A DNA stretch of 64,000 bases from positions 6,165,501-6,229,500 of the forward strand of contig NZ_AP024488.1 of the NCBI RefSeq assembly GCF_021654575.1. The letters are read 5' to 3'. Source of the DNA: Desulfoluna limicola. GTDB lineage: Bacteria; Desulfobacterota; Desulfobacteria; Desulfobacterales; Desulfolunaceae. Below are positions 18,079 to 26,967 of the stretch, piece after piece. Position numbers and translations under genes: made by a program. Under the pieces are notes generated by a model. That model did no database searches and was not told the DNA's origin. It saw only the letters and a list, made by a program, of their open reading frames with translations. How positions within the stretch are numbered: position 1 is the stretch's first letter; every line of letters starts with the position of its first letter.

Positions 18079-18543
18079 ATGCCGGACTTTTTGAAAAATA
18101 AAAAAATGTTGCTGATGGGTCTCGTCGGTGTGCTGGTCCTTGCCGTGGCAGGAGCCGGTGCGGCGTGGTTTTTCTATGTCAAGCCTGCCAGAGAGGCCGA
18201 GGCCGCGGAGGTGGAACCTCCCCTTCTGCACAAGGAACCCTTTCAGGCCTTGTGGTCGCTCACCGATGTGGAGGTGCCTCTCTCCGGTCGCATGGGGGAG
18301 CGCACGTTAAAGCTCGGGTTCAGCTTTGATCTGGATTCTGACGTGTTGATGGATGAGATGGCTCTTCGCAGGGAGGAGATCATCGAGGCCCTGGGCCTGG
18401 CCCTTGCCGGGCGCTCTGTGGAAGAGATGGAGCGCAGCGGCAGCAAAGTGCGCCTTAAGTATGAAACCCTTCGTCTGGTCAACGGCCTCCTGGAAGGGGG
18501 GCATGTAAATGGCGTTTATATTACCGAATTTCTTATGCTGTAG
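18079..18543 (+). CDS. fliL: Flagellar basal body-associated protein FliL
   Basis: 154 residues: a short basic N-terminus, one transmembrane helix (about residues 9-32), then a periplasmic FliL domain (WSLTDVEVPLSGRMGERTLK ... GGHVNGVYITEFLML). FliL surrounds the stator units and supports torque. The N-terminal cytoplasmic part is only about 8 residues, in contrast with the second FliL-like protein at 28729. The stop abuts fliM. Confidence 0.85.
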   Translation: MPDFLKNKKMLLMGLVGVLVLAVAGAGAAWFFYVKPAREAEAAEVEPPLLHKEPFQALWSLTDVEVPLSGRMGERTLKLGFSFDLDSDVLMDEMALRREEIIEALGLALAGRSVEEMERSGSKVRLKYETLRLVNGLLEGGHVNGVYITEFLML

Positions 18544-18549
18544 GTGGCC

Positions 18550-19530
18550 ATGAGCGATATTCTGTCACAAGAAGAGGTGGACTCCCTCTTATCCGGTTTG
18601 AGTTCAGGAAAAATCGAAACGGAGACCGAGGTCGGCCAGGACATCCCCGGTGGGGTGGCTGCCTATGACTTTACCAGCCAGGATCAGGTGGTGCGTAGTC
18701 GTATGCCCACCTTTGAGGTGCTCAATGACCGGTTTGCCCGTGAGATCCGTACCAGCCTGTCGTCCTTGCTTCACACCAATGTGGACATCGCGGCGGAGTC
18801 CCATGATATTTTAAAATTTTCCGAATTCGGCCGCAGCCTGCCCGTTCCCACCAGTCTGCATGTGTTTCGCCTGGAGCCCTTGAGGGGCCATGCCCTTTTT
18901 GTTATGGAGAGCCAGCTGGTTTTTAACCTCATCGATCAGTTCTTCGGTGGGAAAGGAAACTCCACGGCCCGCATCGAAGGCCGGGAATTTACGATCATCG
19001 AGCAGGCCATGATTTATAAGGTTGTGGAGGCCTGCCTTAAAGACCTGGAGACCGCCTGGATGCCGGTGGAGCAGGTGCACCCCTCCATGGTCCGTTCCGA
19101 AGTGAACCCTCAGTTTGCTGCCATCGTTATGCCCACGGATCTGGTGATCGTCTCCCGTTTCGAGGTGGAGCTGGAGCAGTCGGCGGGTACTCTGATAGTC
19201 TGTATTCCCTATGCCATGATCGAGCCCATCCGCGGGAAGCTCTCAGCCGGTTTCCAGGCGGAAACGGAAGACGTGGATTACACCTGGCAAAAGCGCCTGA
19301 AAGAGATCATCTTCGACTCCGAAGTGGAGATGTCTGTGAAGCTTGGAGCGACGGAAATTACAGGTGAGCGCCTCATCGGCCTTAAAGAGGGCGATATCAT
19401 CGAGTTGGGTCAGGATGCCTCAGAAACCCTTCTTGCCATGGTGGGGGGCGTGGACAAACTTAAGGGCTATGCCGGAACCCAGCGGGGGTTTCAGGCCTAT
19501 CGTATTGAAGAAAAACTCTATACCCGGTAG
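18550..19530 (+). CDS. fliM: Flagellar motor switch protein FliM
   Basis: 326 residues. ATG 18550 is preferred over GTG 18544 because it follows AGGTGG and gives the canonical N-terminus MSDILSQEEVDSLLSG, the CheY-P binding helix. The middle CheC-like domain (FNLIDQFFGGKGN) and the C-terminal SpoA domain (GDIIELGQDASETLLAMVGG) are intact. It forms the C-ring that sets rotation direction. Its N-terminal motif is the reference for the repeated motif in the protein at 28729-29856. Confidence 0.96.
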   Translation: MSDILSQEEVDSLLSGLSSGKIETETEVGQDIPGGVAAYDFTSQDQVVRSRMPTFEVLNDRFAREIRTSLSSLLHTNVDIAAESHDILKFSEFGRSLPVPTSLHVFRLEPLRGHALFVMESQLVFNLIDQFFGGKGNSTARIEGREFTIIEQAMIYKVVEACLKDLETAWMPVEQVHPSMVRSEVNPQFAAIVMPTDLVIVSRFEVELEQSAGTLIVCIPYAMIEPIRGKLSAGFQAETEDVDYTWQKRLKEIIFDSEVEMSVKLGATEITGERLIGLKEGDIIELGQDASETLLAMVGGVDKLKGYAGTQRGFQAYRIEEKLYTR

Positions 19531-19543
19531 CAGGTGGTGTTAA

Positions 19544-19858
19544 ATGGACGAGAACAACGGCAACTTGGATGAGATGAATGATCACGGCGCCGAGACTCAG
19601 GATATCGATTTTATCCTGGACATTCCCCTTGAACTCTCGGTGGAGTTGGGCCGTCGCAAAATGCTGGTGAATGATCTTCTCCAGCTGGGGCAGGGCTCCA
19701 TTGTGGAGTTGGACAAGCTGGCCGGTGAGCCCCTCGAAATCTATATCAACCGCAAGTTGGTTGCCCGGGGTGAGGTGGTGGTGGTGAACGAAAAGTTCGG
19801 TGTGCGTTTGACGGACATCATCACTCCCATGGAGCGCGTGCGCACCTTGAGGTCGTAA
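19544..19858 (+). CDS. fliN: Flagellar motor switch protein FliN
   Basis: 104 residues; SpoA domain from about residue 25 (LDIPLELSVELGRRKM, LGQGSIVELDKLAGEPLEI, GVRLTDIITP). FliN builds the base of the C-ring with FliM. It starts 13 bp after fliM and has a short acidic N-terminus without a CheY-binding motif. Confidence 0.96.
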   Translation: MDENNGNLDEMNDHGAETQDIDFILDIPLELSVELGRRKMLVNDLLQLGQGSIVELDKLAGEPLEIYINRKLVARGEVVVVNEKFGVRLTDIITPMERVRTLRS

Positions 19859-19870
19859 CAGGAGAATGCC

Positions 19871-20272
19871 GTGGACGCGGGATCCGTACAGGATATCACA
19901 GTGCTCCCCGATGTGGGGATGCTGGTGCTGAAAAGCGGAGGCATGCTTCTTGTGGTGCTTGCCGTGCTTCTGGGGTGTGTTTTTCTGCTCAGGCGCTTCA
20001 GCGGCATGCAGAATTTGGCCACTCAGGGAGCCGTGACGGTTCGTGGAACGTATCACCTGGGCCCCAAGGAGCGGATCATGCTGGTGGACGTCGAGGGCGT
20101 CCGGCTTTTGTTGGGGGTAACCCCATCAGGCATTCAGACCCTCCACACCTTTGGGCGGGTGGAGGAGAGCGCTGCGGCTGAGGAAAAAGCCCCTTCATTT
20201 TTTGAACATCTTTTCAGGCGTCAGCTTGGAAAGGACGTGAGCCCGGAGAAGGAGTCGGAGCATGGAAGCTGA
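19871..20272 (+). CDS. fliO: Flagellar biosynthetic protein FliO
   Basis: 133 residues from a GTG start behind CAGGAGA. One transmembrane helix (about residues 23-42) precedes a small cytoplasmic domain (GTYHLGPKERIMLVDVEGVR, GVTPSGIQTLHTF) typical of FliO, which stabilises FliP during export-gate assembly. It overlaps fliP by 11 bp, suggesting translational coupling. Confidence 0.88.
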   Translation: MDAGSVQDITVLPDVGMLVLKSGGMLLVVLAVLLGCVFLLRRFSGMQNLATQGAVTVRGTYHLGPKERIMLVDVEGVRLLLGVTPSGIQTLHTFGRVEESAAAEEKAPSFFEHLFRRQLGKDVSPEKESEHGS

Positions 20273-21047
20273 TTGCAGCAAGGGGCGCTTATTTTATCGG
20301 GTCTGCTGCGGGGCCGCTGTGTCGGCCCTTTTTTTTCTGCTGGTGCCCCAGGCAGCCTTTGCGGCACTGCCCATCCCCTCCATTCAGGTTGGTGTGGGGC
20401 AGGCGACAACGCCTGCCGATGTCGGTGTGGCCCTTCAGGTTCTGGCCCTTCTCACCGTGTTGACCCTGGCACCGGCCATCCTGATTCTCATGACCTCCTT
20501 CACCCGTATTGTGGTGGTCTTTCACTTTCTTCGCCAGGCCCTGGCCACTCAGTCCGCTCCCCCCAATCAGGTGCTGGTGGGGCTGGCCCTGTTCATCACC
20601 TTTTTCATCATGAAGCCGGTGTGGCAGGAGGCCTACACCAAGGGTCTCAACCCTTATCTGGAAGAGAAAATTTCCTTTGCCGAGATGGTCGGCGAGGTTG
20701 AAAAACCGGTGAAGAAGTTTATGCTGGCCAACACCCGGGAAAAGGATATTGCCCTTTTTGTCAAGATCGCCCGGGAGAAACGCCCGGAGAGCCGTGAGGC
20801 CCTGCCCCTGACCACCCTGATTCCGGCCTTTGTTGTCAGTGAGTTGCAGACGGCCTTTATTATCGGCTTTCTGATCTATATTCCCTTTATTATTCTCGAT
20901 ATGGTGGTGGCCAGTGTCCTTCTCTCCATGGGGATGATGATGTTGCCACCGGTGATGATTTCGCTCCCCTTCAAGCTGATGCTCTTCGTGCTGGTGGACG
21001 GCTGGAACCTTATTGTGGGGTCTCTGGTGAGAAGTTTCGGGGTGTGA
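20262..21047 (+). CDS. fliP: Flagellar export gate protein FliP
   Basis: 261 residues with a cleavable-looking signal peptide (to about AAFAALP, residue 36), as is normal for FliP, then four transmembrane segments. Family signatures are FTRIVVVFHFLRQALATQ near residue 85 and VVASVLLSMGMMMLPPVMIS near 220. It forms the export pore with FliQ and FliR. A mosaic repeat separates it from fliQ. Confidence 0.95.
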   Translation: MEADCSKGRLFYRVCCGAAVSALFFLLVPQAAFAALPIPSIQVGVGQATTPADVGVALQVLALLTVLTLAPAILILMTSFTRIVVVFHFLRQALATQSAPPNQVLVGLALFITFFIMKPVWQEAYTKGLNPYLEEKISFAEMVGEVEKPVKKFMLANTREKDIALFVKIAREKRPESREALPLTTLIPAFVVSELQTAFIIGFLIYIPFIILDMVVASVLLSMGMMMLPPVMISLPFKLMLFVLVDGWNLIVGSLVRSFGV

Positions 21048-21063
21048 AAGCCAGGTTAACGTT

Positions 21064-21355
21064 GCCTCCGTGGGCCCTGCCGGGGGCCAAACTTTTGAAA
21101 AGTTTGACAGACAGCTTTTGAGAGTCATTTGGATCTCTTCATCGACTTTTAGAAGGCCATCATCACAAAAACCACGGACGTTCACGAAGCGCCCTTCGGG
21201 CTACAGGAAGTAGCCTGATTAACGTCAACGGTCATTCACGGGCCAAGCCCGTAAGCGAATGAGGAGGGGGATGAACGAGCCCCGGAGCATTCGCGAACCT
21301 GGGGTTCAGGGGTGGCGAAGCCACTTAGGCTAAAAATCCCCTGGCTGCCGGAGGC
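21064..21355. repeat. Mosaic palindromic repeat inside the flagellar operon (arm 1 ... arm 4-like)
   Basis: Arm 1 (GCCTCCGTGGGCCCTGCCGG, CAAACTTTTGAAAAGTTTG), the interior CATTCACGGGCCAAGCCCGT with GCGAATG, then an arm-4-like end closing CTGCCGGAGGC at 21355. The element is about 290 bp and lies between fliP and fliQ, 16 bp before the fliQ ATG; no promoter is visible downstream, so the operon must be read through it. Confidence 0.88.
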
Positions 21356-21371
21356 GACGAGGAAAAATACT

Positions 21372-21641
21372 ATGACCCCTGAATTTGTTGTGACCTTTGC
21401 CAAGGAGAGCATTATCCTGACGCTGCTCCTGTCGGCGCCCATGCTCATACTGGGCCTTCTGGTGGGGCTTCTGATCTCCATTTTCCAGGCGGTCACCTCC
21501 ATCCAGGAGATGACCTTGAGTTTTGTCCCCAAGATTGTGGCTGTCCTTCTGGGGTTTCTCTTTTTCATGCCCTGGATGTTGGAGAAGATCACCACCTTTA
21601 CCATCCGGGTGATTGAAAACATACCCATGTACATCCGGTAG
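21372..21641 (+). CDS. fliQ: Flagellar export gate protein FliQ
   Basis: 89 residues, the standard FliQ length, with two transmembrane helices (ILTLLLSAPMLILGLLVGLL and VAVLLGFLFFMPWMLEKI) joined by the conserved FQAVTSIQEMTLSFVPK loop. The start at ATG 21372 follows GAGGA; the open frame extends further upstream only through repeat DNA. Confidence 0.95.
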   Translation: MTPEFVVTFAKESIILTLLLSAPMLILGLLVGLLISIFQAVTSIQEMTLSFVPKIVAVLLGFLFFMPWMLEKITTFTIRVIENIPMYIR

Positions 21642-21646
21642 GACGC

Positions 21647-22429
21647 ATGGAGATTCTCAATATCCCCACCGCGGAGTTCCGCATTTTTCTTATTGTGCTG
21701 CTCCGGGTGAGCTCCCTTCTCTTTCTTTTTCCCTTTTACGGCAGCCCGGTGGTGCCGGTGCGGGTGAAGACCGCCCTCTCCCTTGTCCTTGCTTTCACCC
21801 TTTGGCCCGTGGCGGCCAAAACCAGCCTTGGTTTTCCTGAAGACACGGTTTCCATGTTTATCTATGTGGGGGCGGAACTGGTACTGGGGGTGAGCCTGGC
21901 CCTTTCCGCCCGGCTCTTTTTTGCTGCGATCCAGCTGGCAGGACAGATTCTGAGCTTTCAGATGGGGTTTTCCATGATCGAAACCATTGACCCCCAGTCG
22001 GGAGCGTCCATGGCAGTCATGGGGCAGGTGGGGTACCTGACGGCCATGCTGATTTTCCTGGCGTTTGGCGGTCACCACGTGGTCATCACGGCCCTTGCCG
22101 ACAGTTTTTACCTGGTGAAGCCTGGTGGCCTTTTTTTGACGAAAGGCCTCTGGGACACCATGACGATCCTGATATCCGCCATGTTTACCGTTGGGATACG
22201 GGTGGCGGCCCCCACCATGGTGGCTCTGTTCTTTACGACCTGCGCCTTTGGCATGTGTGCCCGTTTTGTCCCCCAGATGAACGTTCTGGTGCTGGCGTTT
22301 CCCGTCAAGATCGCGGTGGGGCTTGCCCTTTTTGGCTTGACCCTTCAGGCCATTCACATCATGGTGGGGCGCTTTGCAGGGGAGTACTCGGCCCTTCTTA
22401 CCAACATGATGCGGATGCTGGGAGGCTGA
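21647..22429 (+). CDS. fliR: Flagellar export gate protein FliR
   Basis: 260 residues, six predicted transmembrane segments, with the family block LAGQILSFQMGFSMIETIDP near residue 105 and VQINVLVLAFPVKI-like PQMNVLVLAFPVKIAVGL near 205. It completes the FliPQR pore. It begins 5 bp after fliQ and its stop is 1 bp before flhB. Confidence 0.95.
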   Translation: MEILNIPTAEFRIFLIVLLRVSSLLFLFPFYGSPVVPVRVKTALSLVLAFTLWPVAAKTSLGFPEDTVSMFIYVGAELVLGVSLALSARLFFAAIQLAGQILSFQMGFSMIETIDPQSGASMAVMGQVGYLTAMLIFLAFGGHHVVITALADSFYLVKPGGLFLTKGLWDTMTILISAMFTVGIRVAAPTMVALFFTTCAFGMCARFVPQMNVLVLAFPVKIAVGLALFGLTLQAIHIMVGRFAGEYSALLTNMMRMLGG

Positions 22430-22430
22430 G

Positions 22431-23492
22431 ATGGCTGAAGATTCCATGCAGGAAAAAACGGAACCGGCCACCCCGAAAAAACGAGAAAAGGCCCGGGAAG
22501 ACGGGGACGTGGCCCGAAGTGCGGAGATGCCTTCGGTGTTTGTGCTTCTCGGCTCCATCACTGTCCTGTGGATGACCGTCGGGTTTTTCTCCGGCAAGTT
22601 TGAGCGCTTGTTCCGGGGCACATTCTGGTTTGACGCGGTCCCGGAACTCACGGTAAAAGCGGTGGTGGACCTGTGCTTTGAGTCCGGGTGGTTTTTTTTG
22701 GCGGTCATGGCTCCGGTGCTGTTGGTTGTGGTGGTTCTCGGGATCTTCTCCAATGTGGTCATGGTGGGATTTGTCATCGCCCCCAAGGCACTGATGCCCA
22801 AAATTGATCGCATCGACCCCATCAAGGGCTTTCAGAATAAGTTCTCCCTTCAAGCCGTCGGGGAGTTGGTCAAGAGCCTCTTAAAACTGACCATCATCAT
22901 CTACGTGGCCTGGAAGGTCATCGAGGGAGAGCTCGGGCTTATCCCGACCCTTTATGATGAATCGGCCCTGCGGATTTATCTCTATATGGGGCGTGTGGCC
23001 ATTAAGATCTTTCTGGTCTCGACCCTCCCTATGGTGGCGGTGGCCATTGCCGATTTCATCTTTCAAAAGTGGCGGTTCGAGGAGAAGCTCAAGATGACCC
23101 GTCAGGAGGTGAAAGAGGAGCACAAGGAGATGGAGGGGGATCCCCAGGTGAAGTCCCGGATCCGTAACCTGCAGATGGAGGCCTCCAGAAAACGCATGAT
23201 GCATGAGGTCCCCAACGCCGATGTGGTGGTGACCAACCCGGTTCACCTGGCGGTGGCCATTTCCTATAAGCCGGGCGAAATGCCCGCGCCCAAGGTGGTG
23301 GCCAAGGGGGCCGGAAAGATTGCCGAACGAATTCGGGAGATTGCCAGGGAGAATGGGGTTCCGTTGGTGGAAAATCGTCCGTTGGCCCGGAACTTGTATA
23401 AAACAGTGGAGGTAGGCAGGGAGATCCCCGATGACCTTTTTCAGGCGGTGGCGGAACTTCTGGCGTATGTGTACCGGCTCAAGGGCCGTTAA
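22431..23492 (+). CDS. flhB: Flagellar export switch protein FlhB (NPVH variant)
   Basis: 353 residues: basic N-terminus (EKTEPATPKKREKAREDGDV), four transmembrane helices, a linker, and the cytoplasmic autocleavage domain. FlhB controls the switch in export specificity after FliK measures the hook. The cleavage loop reads VVVTNPVHLAVAI instead of the usual NPTH: Asn and Pro needed for cleavage are kept, Thr is Val. The rest of the domain is normal (AKGAGKIAERIREIARENGV, ENRPLARNLY). Confidence 0.95.
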   Translation: MAEDSMQEKTEPATPKKREKAREDGDVARSAEMPSVFVLLGSITVLWMTVGFFSGKFERLFRGTFWFDAVPELTVKAVVDLCFESGWFFLAVMAPVLLVVVVLGIFSNVVMVGFVIAPKALMPKIDRIDPIKGFQNKFSLQAVGELVKSLLKLTIIIYVAWKVIEGELGLIPTLYDESALRIYLYMGRVAIKIFLVSTLPMVAVAIADFIFQKWRFEEKLKMTRQEVKEEHKEMEGDPQVKSRIRNLQMEASRKRMMHEVPNADVVVTNPVHLAVAISYKPGEMPAPKVVAKGAGKIAERIREIARENGVPLVENRPLARNLYKTVEVGREIPDDLFQAVAELLAYVYRLKGR

Positions 23493-23660
23493 ACCTGGAT
23501 TTTCAAGGGCGTGCAAGGACAGTCCCGCCCCCCGTTGGTCGGACAGCAGGGGGAGGATATCGGGACCGGTCGGAGAGGCAGTGTGACAAAATGATGACAC
23601 ACACTGACGGATACCGGACGCTACAGGCAGGAATCGGATAGGCGTAGGACAGACGGTCGC

Positions 23661-25784
23661 ATGGCAGGAAGTACAAGCAGTACGGCCCCCCTTGTCGGGG
23701 CACTGAAAAAAGAGTCGGCGGAGATCGCCGTGGTGGCAGGGGTCATGGGGATTTTAACCGCCATGATTCTCCCCCTGCCCGCCGTGGTCCTGGACCTGCT
23801 GCTGGCGCTCAACATCACCTTGGGCATTATTGTCCTGATCACCACCATCTATACGGTGAAGCCCACGGATTTTGCCGTGTTTCCCCCCTTACTTCTGGTG
23901 TTGACTCTTTTCCGCCTTGCGCTCAACGTCGCATCCACCCGCCTGATTCTGCTTCACGGCAATGAAGGGGCCGGAGCCGCCGGTTCTGTTATTCAGGCCT
24001 TTGGCAATTTTGTCGTGGGCGGCAACTATGTGGTGGGGATGGTGATCTTTGTCATCCTGGTTCTTGTGAACTTCAAGGTCATCACAGCCGGTTCCGGCCG
24101 AATCGCAGAGGTTGCGGCCCGGTTTACCCTGGACGCCATGCCGGGCAAGCAGATGGCCATCGATGCCGATCTCAACGCAGGCAATATCGACGAAGACGAA
24201 GCCCGCAGGCGGCGGGAGCTCATCTCCCGTGAGGCGGAGTTCCACGGGGCCATGGACGGTGCCAGCAAGTTTGTCAAAGGGGATGCCGTGGCCGGCATCA
24301 TCATCACCGGCATCAACATCCTGGGCGGCATCATCATCGGGGTGATGCAGCTTGACATGGACGTGGCAACGGCAGCGGGGAACTACACCCTCCTCACCGT
24401 GGGGGACGGTCTGGTCAGTCAGATCCCGTCTCTGGTCATCTCCACCTCCGCAGGTATCCTCGTCTCGCGATCCGGCTCCGAAGGCCGCATGGGCGAAGAG
24501 TTCGCCAAACATATTTTCTCCAGCGCCTTTCCCATTTACGTGGGAGCGGTGATCGTCTTTCTTCTCGGGCTCGTCCCCGGTCTTCCCGGTTTTCCTTTTA
24601 TGATCCTCGGCCTGGCCCTTGGGGGGGGGATTTTTGCCTTTGGCCCGAAAGTTGGCGATACCGACGAAGAGGTCCTTCAGGATGAGGTGGAGGAGACTCA
24701 GGCAGAGTCCGGGCCCGACGATGTGGAGAGCCTCCTTGCCATGGACAGCATGGAGCTGGAGGTGGGGTACGGCCTCATTTCCCTGGTGGACCGAAGCCAG
24801 GACGGCAGTCTACTGGGCCGCATAAAAGCCATTCGAAGGCAGTTTGCCACAGAGATGGGGATTGTGGTGCCACCCATTCATATCCGCGACAACTTAAAGC
24901 TCAAGCCCTCGGGGTACCGGATGCTTATTCGCGGGGTGGAGATGGCCTCAGGGGAGATGATGGTGAACCACCTTCTCGCCATGGATCCCGGCGACGTGAA
25001 TCAGTCCATCGACGGCATCCCCACTCGGGAGCCCGCCTTTAACCTGCCGGCCATCTGGATTCCCGTTGAACGGGAAGAGGATGCGAAGTTCGCCGGGTAC
25101 ACGGTGGTGGATACCTCCACGGTCATTGCCACCCATATCACCGAGATCGTAAGGAACAATGCCTTTGAACTTCTGGGGCGCCAGGAGGTACAGGCCCTTC
25201 TGGACAACCTGGCCAAGTCCAGTCCCAAGGCGGTGGAAGAGCTGGTGCCCTCCCTCATGACCCTGGGGATGGTACAGAAGGTATTGCAGAACCTTCTGCG
25301 GGAACGTGTCTCTATCCGGGACCTCCTCTCCATTGTGGAGACCCTTGCCGATTATGCACCGATGAGCAAGGACACCGACCTGTTAACCGAATATGTGCGT
25401 CAACGCCTCGCCAGGGGCTTTCTCTCCCAGTACATGCAGGCCGATGGCTCCCTGCCTGTGATTCTCCTGGATCAGGAGCTGGAGGAGCTCTTAAGCGGTG
25501 CGCTTCAGAATTCCGAAGGGGGGGCCTGGCTTGCCCTTGATCCCCTGGTGTCGGAAAAAGTGATTATGGCTATTCAAAAGGAAGTGGACCGCAACATGGG
25601 GCTCAATGTTCAGCCGGTGATTCTCTGTTCGCCGGTGTTGAGGCGACATGTACGAGCCCTGGTAGAACCCTGGGTTCCATCGGTGATGGTGGTGTCCCAC
25701 GGCGAGATTTCTCGAAACATGAACATCAAGGCAACGGGCAAAGTGGCGTTGACCCAGGGCATGGAGTCGGCCTATGGCAGTTAA
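23661..25784 (+). CDS. flhA: Flagellar export protein FlhA
   Basis: 707 residues: eight transmembrane helices in the first about 330, carrying the FHIPEP block (LFRLALNVASTRLIL, FVKGDAVAGIIITGINILGG), then the cytoplasmic ring domain (GYRMLIRGVEMASGEM ... FELLGRQEVQALLDNL). It is the export-gate ion/protein antiporter and docking ring. A 168-bp gap without visible feature separates it from flhB. It overlaps flhF by 11 bp. Confidence 0.96.
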   Translation: MAGSTSSTAPLVGALKKESAEIAVVAGVMGILTAMILPLPAVVLDLLLALNITLGIIVLITTIYTVKPTDFAVFPPLLLVLTLFRLALNVASTRLILLHGNEGAGAAGSVIQAFGNFVVGGNYVVGMVIFVILVLVNFKVITAGSGRIAEVAARFTLDAMPGKQMAIDADLNAGNIDEDEARRRRELISREAEFHGAMDGASKFVKGDAVAGIIITGINILGGIIIGVMQLDMDVATAAGNYTLLTVGDGLVSQIPSLVISTSAGILVSRSGSEGRMGEEFAKHIFSSAFPIYVGAVIVFLLGLVPGLPGFPFMILGLALGGGIFAFGPKVGDTDEEVLQDEVEETQAESGPDDVESLLAMDSMELEVGYGLISLVDRSQDGSLLGRIKAIRRQFATEMGIVVPPIHIRDNLKLKPSGYRMLIRGVEMASGEMMVNHLLAMDPGDVNQSIDGIPTREPAFNLPAIWIPVEREEDAKFAGYTVVDTSTVIATHITEIVRNNAFELLGRQEVQALLDNLAKSSPKAVEELVPSLMTLGMVQKVLQNLLRERVSIRDLLSIVETLADYAPMSKDTDLLTEYVRQRLARGFLSQYMQADGSLPVILLDQELEELLSGALQNSEGGAWLALDPLVSEKVIMAIQKEVDRNMGLNVQPVILCSPVLRRHVRALVEPWVPSVMVVSHGEISRNMNIKATGKVALTQGMESAYGS

Positions 25785-26961
25785 GACCTTTACAGCAGGA
25801 AGCATGCAGGCGGCCGTGGCCAAGGTGAAGGAGAGCATCGGCGACGATGCCATCATCCTGTCCACCCGTCGCATCCCCATGGGGGTGAACAACCCCTACG
25901 GTCGGGATATTTTTGAGGTGGATGCGGAAAAACCCGCACCCACAGCCCCCGGTCCCAACGGGGGAGGAAACAACCGTTTGAAAAAAAGCGGCCTTGACTC
26001 CCTTTCGGGAAGGGATATAACCGAAGGGGACCCTCCGGAGGAGGGGTGGGCAGCCGTTAAGGCGGAACTGGCCGTTCTCAAGGAGCTGATGCTGATTTCT
26101 CAGCAGGCCGAAGAGGAGCGTCAGGTTCTTCGCAACCCCGAAACCCACAGTATTTTTACGACCCTGCTTCGAGCCGGTGTGTCGGATGCACGGGCTCGCC
26201 AGGTGGTGGCCCGAGCGGAAGAACGTCTGGCCGCCAAAGCAGGGAGCGAGGCCGGTTCTCCCGGTAAAATCGGGCGGGAGGTGCTCTCTCAGCTGGTGGA
26301 TCAGGTGCGGGTGGCCGACCCCTTCGGGCTCGCCGGGAAAAAAACGGAAGGGCGCCAGGTGGCGGCCTTTGTAGGGCCGACAGGCTCGGGAAAGACCACG
26401 ACCATCGCCAAGCTGGCGGCGGAGCTGTTTTTAAAGCAGGGGAGGAAGGTGGGACTTATCTCCGTGGACAGCTACCGAATCGGGGCCATTGATCAGCTCA
26501 AAACATATGCCTCCATTATGGGTATCCCGTTTCTTCCTGCCTTCAGCAGGGAGGACCTGGCCTCGGCCCTGACCAAGATGGAGCGGTGCGAGGTTATCCT
26601 GGTGGACACAGCAGGGCAGAGTCACCTTGACACCCCGCGCATGGAAGAACTGGAAACCATTCTGGGCAGTGGCGTGCCCCTGTCGGTGCACCTGGTGGTG
26701 AGTGCCGTGACAGGGCGTCTTGATGCCCGGGAGGTGGTACAAAGGTTTTCGGTTCTTGGTCCGGAGACCCTTGTCTTTACCAAGGTGGATGAGACAAGGC
26801 GGGCTGCATCGATTTTTGACACCATGGCCGAAGCCCGGCTTCCCTTATCGCTCATTACCAATGGGCAGAGGGTGCCGGAAGATTTGGTGATTGCAGACAG
26901 AAAAAGTGTGCTGGGGCTGGTGCTTTCGACCCCCTCTCAAAAAACCGACATGGAGCAATAA
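25774..26961 (+). CDS. flhF: Flagellar biosynthesis GTPase FlhF
   Basis: 395 residues. N-terminal VKTFTAGSMQAAVAKVKESI with DDAIILSTRR is the B-domain start; the SRP-type GTPase begins near residue 195 (FVGPTGSGKTTTIAKLAAEL, then VGLISVDSYRIGAIDQLKTY, VDTAGQSHLD, FTKVDETRRAAS). FlhF sets the pole and number of flagella together with FlhG, encoded immediately downstream, which suggests polar flagellation. Confidence 0.95.
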   Translation: MAVKTFTAGSMQAAVAKVKESIGDDAIILSTRRIPMGVNNPYGRDIFEVDAEKPAPTAPGPNGGGNNRLKKSGLDSLSGRDITEGDPPEEGWAAVKAELAVLKELMLISQQAEEERQVLRNPETHSIFTTLLRAGVSDARARQVVARAEERLAAKAGSEAGSPGKIGREVLSQLVDQVRVADPFGLAGKKTEGRQVAAFVGPTGSGKTTTIAKLAAELFLKQGRKVGLISVDSYRIGAIDQLKTYASIMGIPFLPAFSREDLASALTKMERCEVILVDTAGQSHLDTPRMEELETILGSGVPLSVHLVVSAVTGRLDAREVVQRFSVLGPETLVFTKVDETRRAASIFDTMAEARLPLSLITNGQRVPEDLVIADRKSVLGLVLSTPSQKTDMEQ

Positions 26962-26967
26962 AACACA

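Noticed and set aside
21236..22825. 529-residue minus-strand ORF opposite fliQ, fliR and flhB
   Set aside because: Anti-sense shadow of three certain flagellar genes; composition is His/Lys-rich nonsense.
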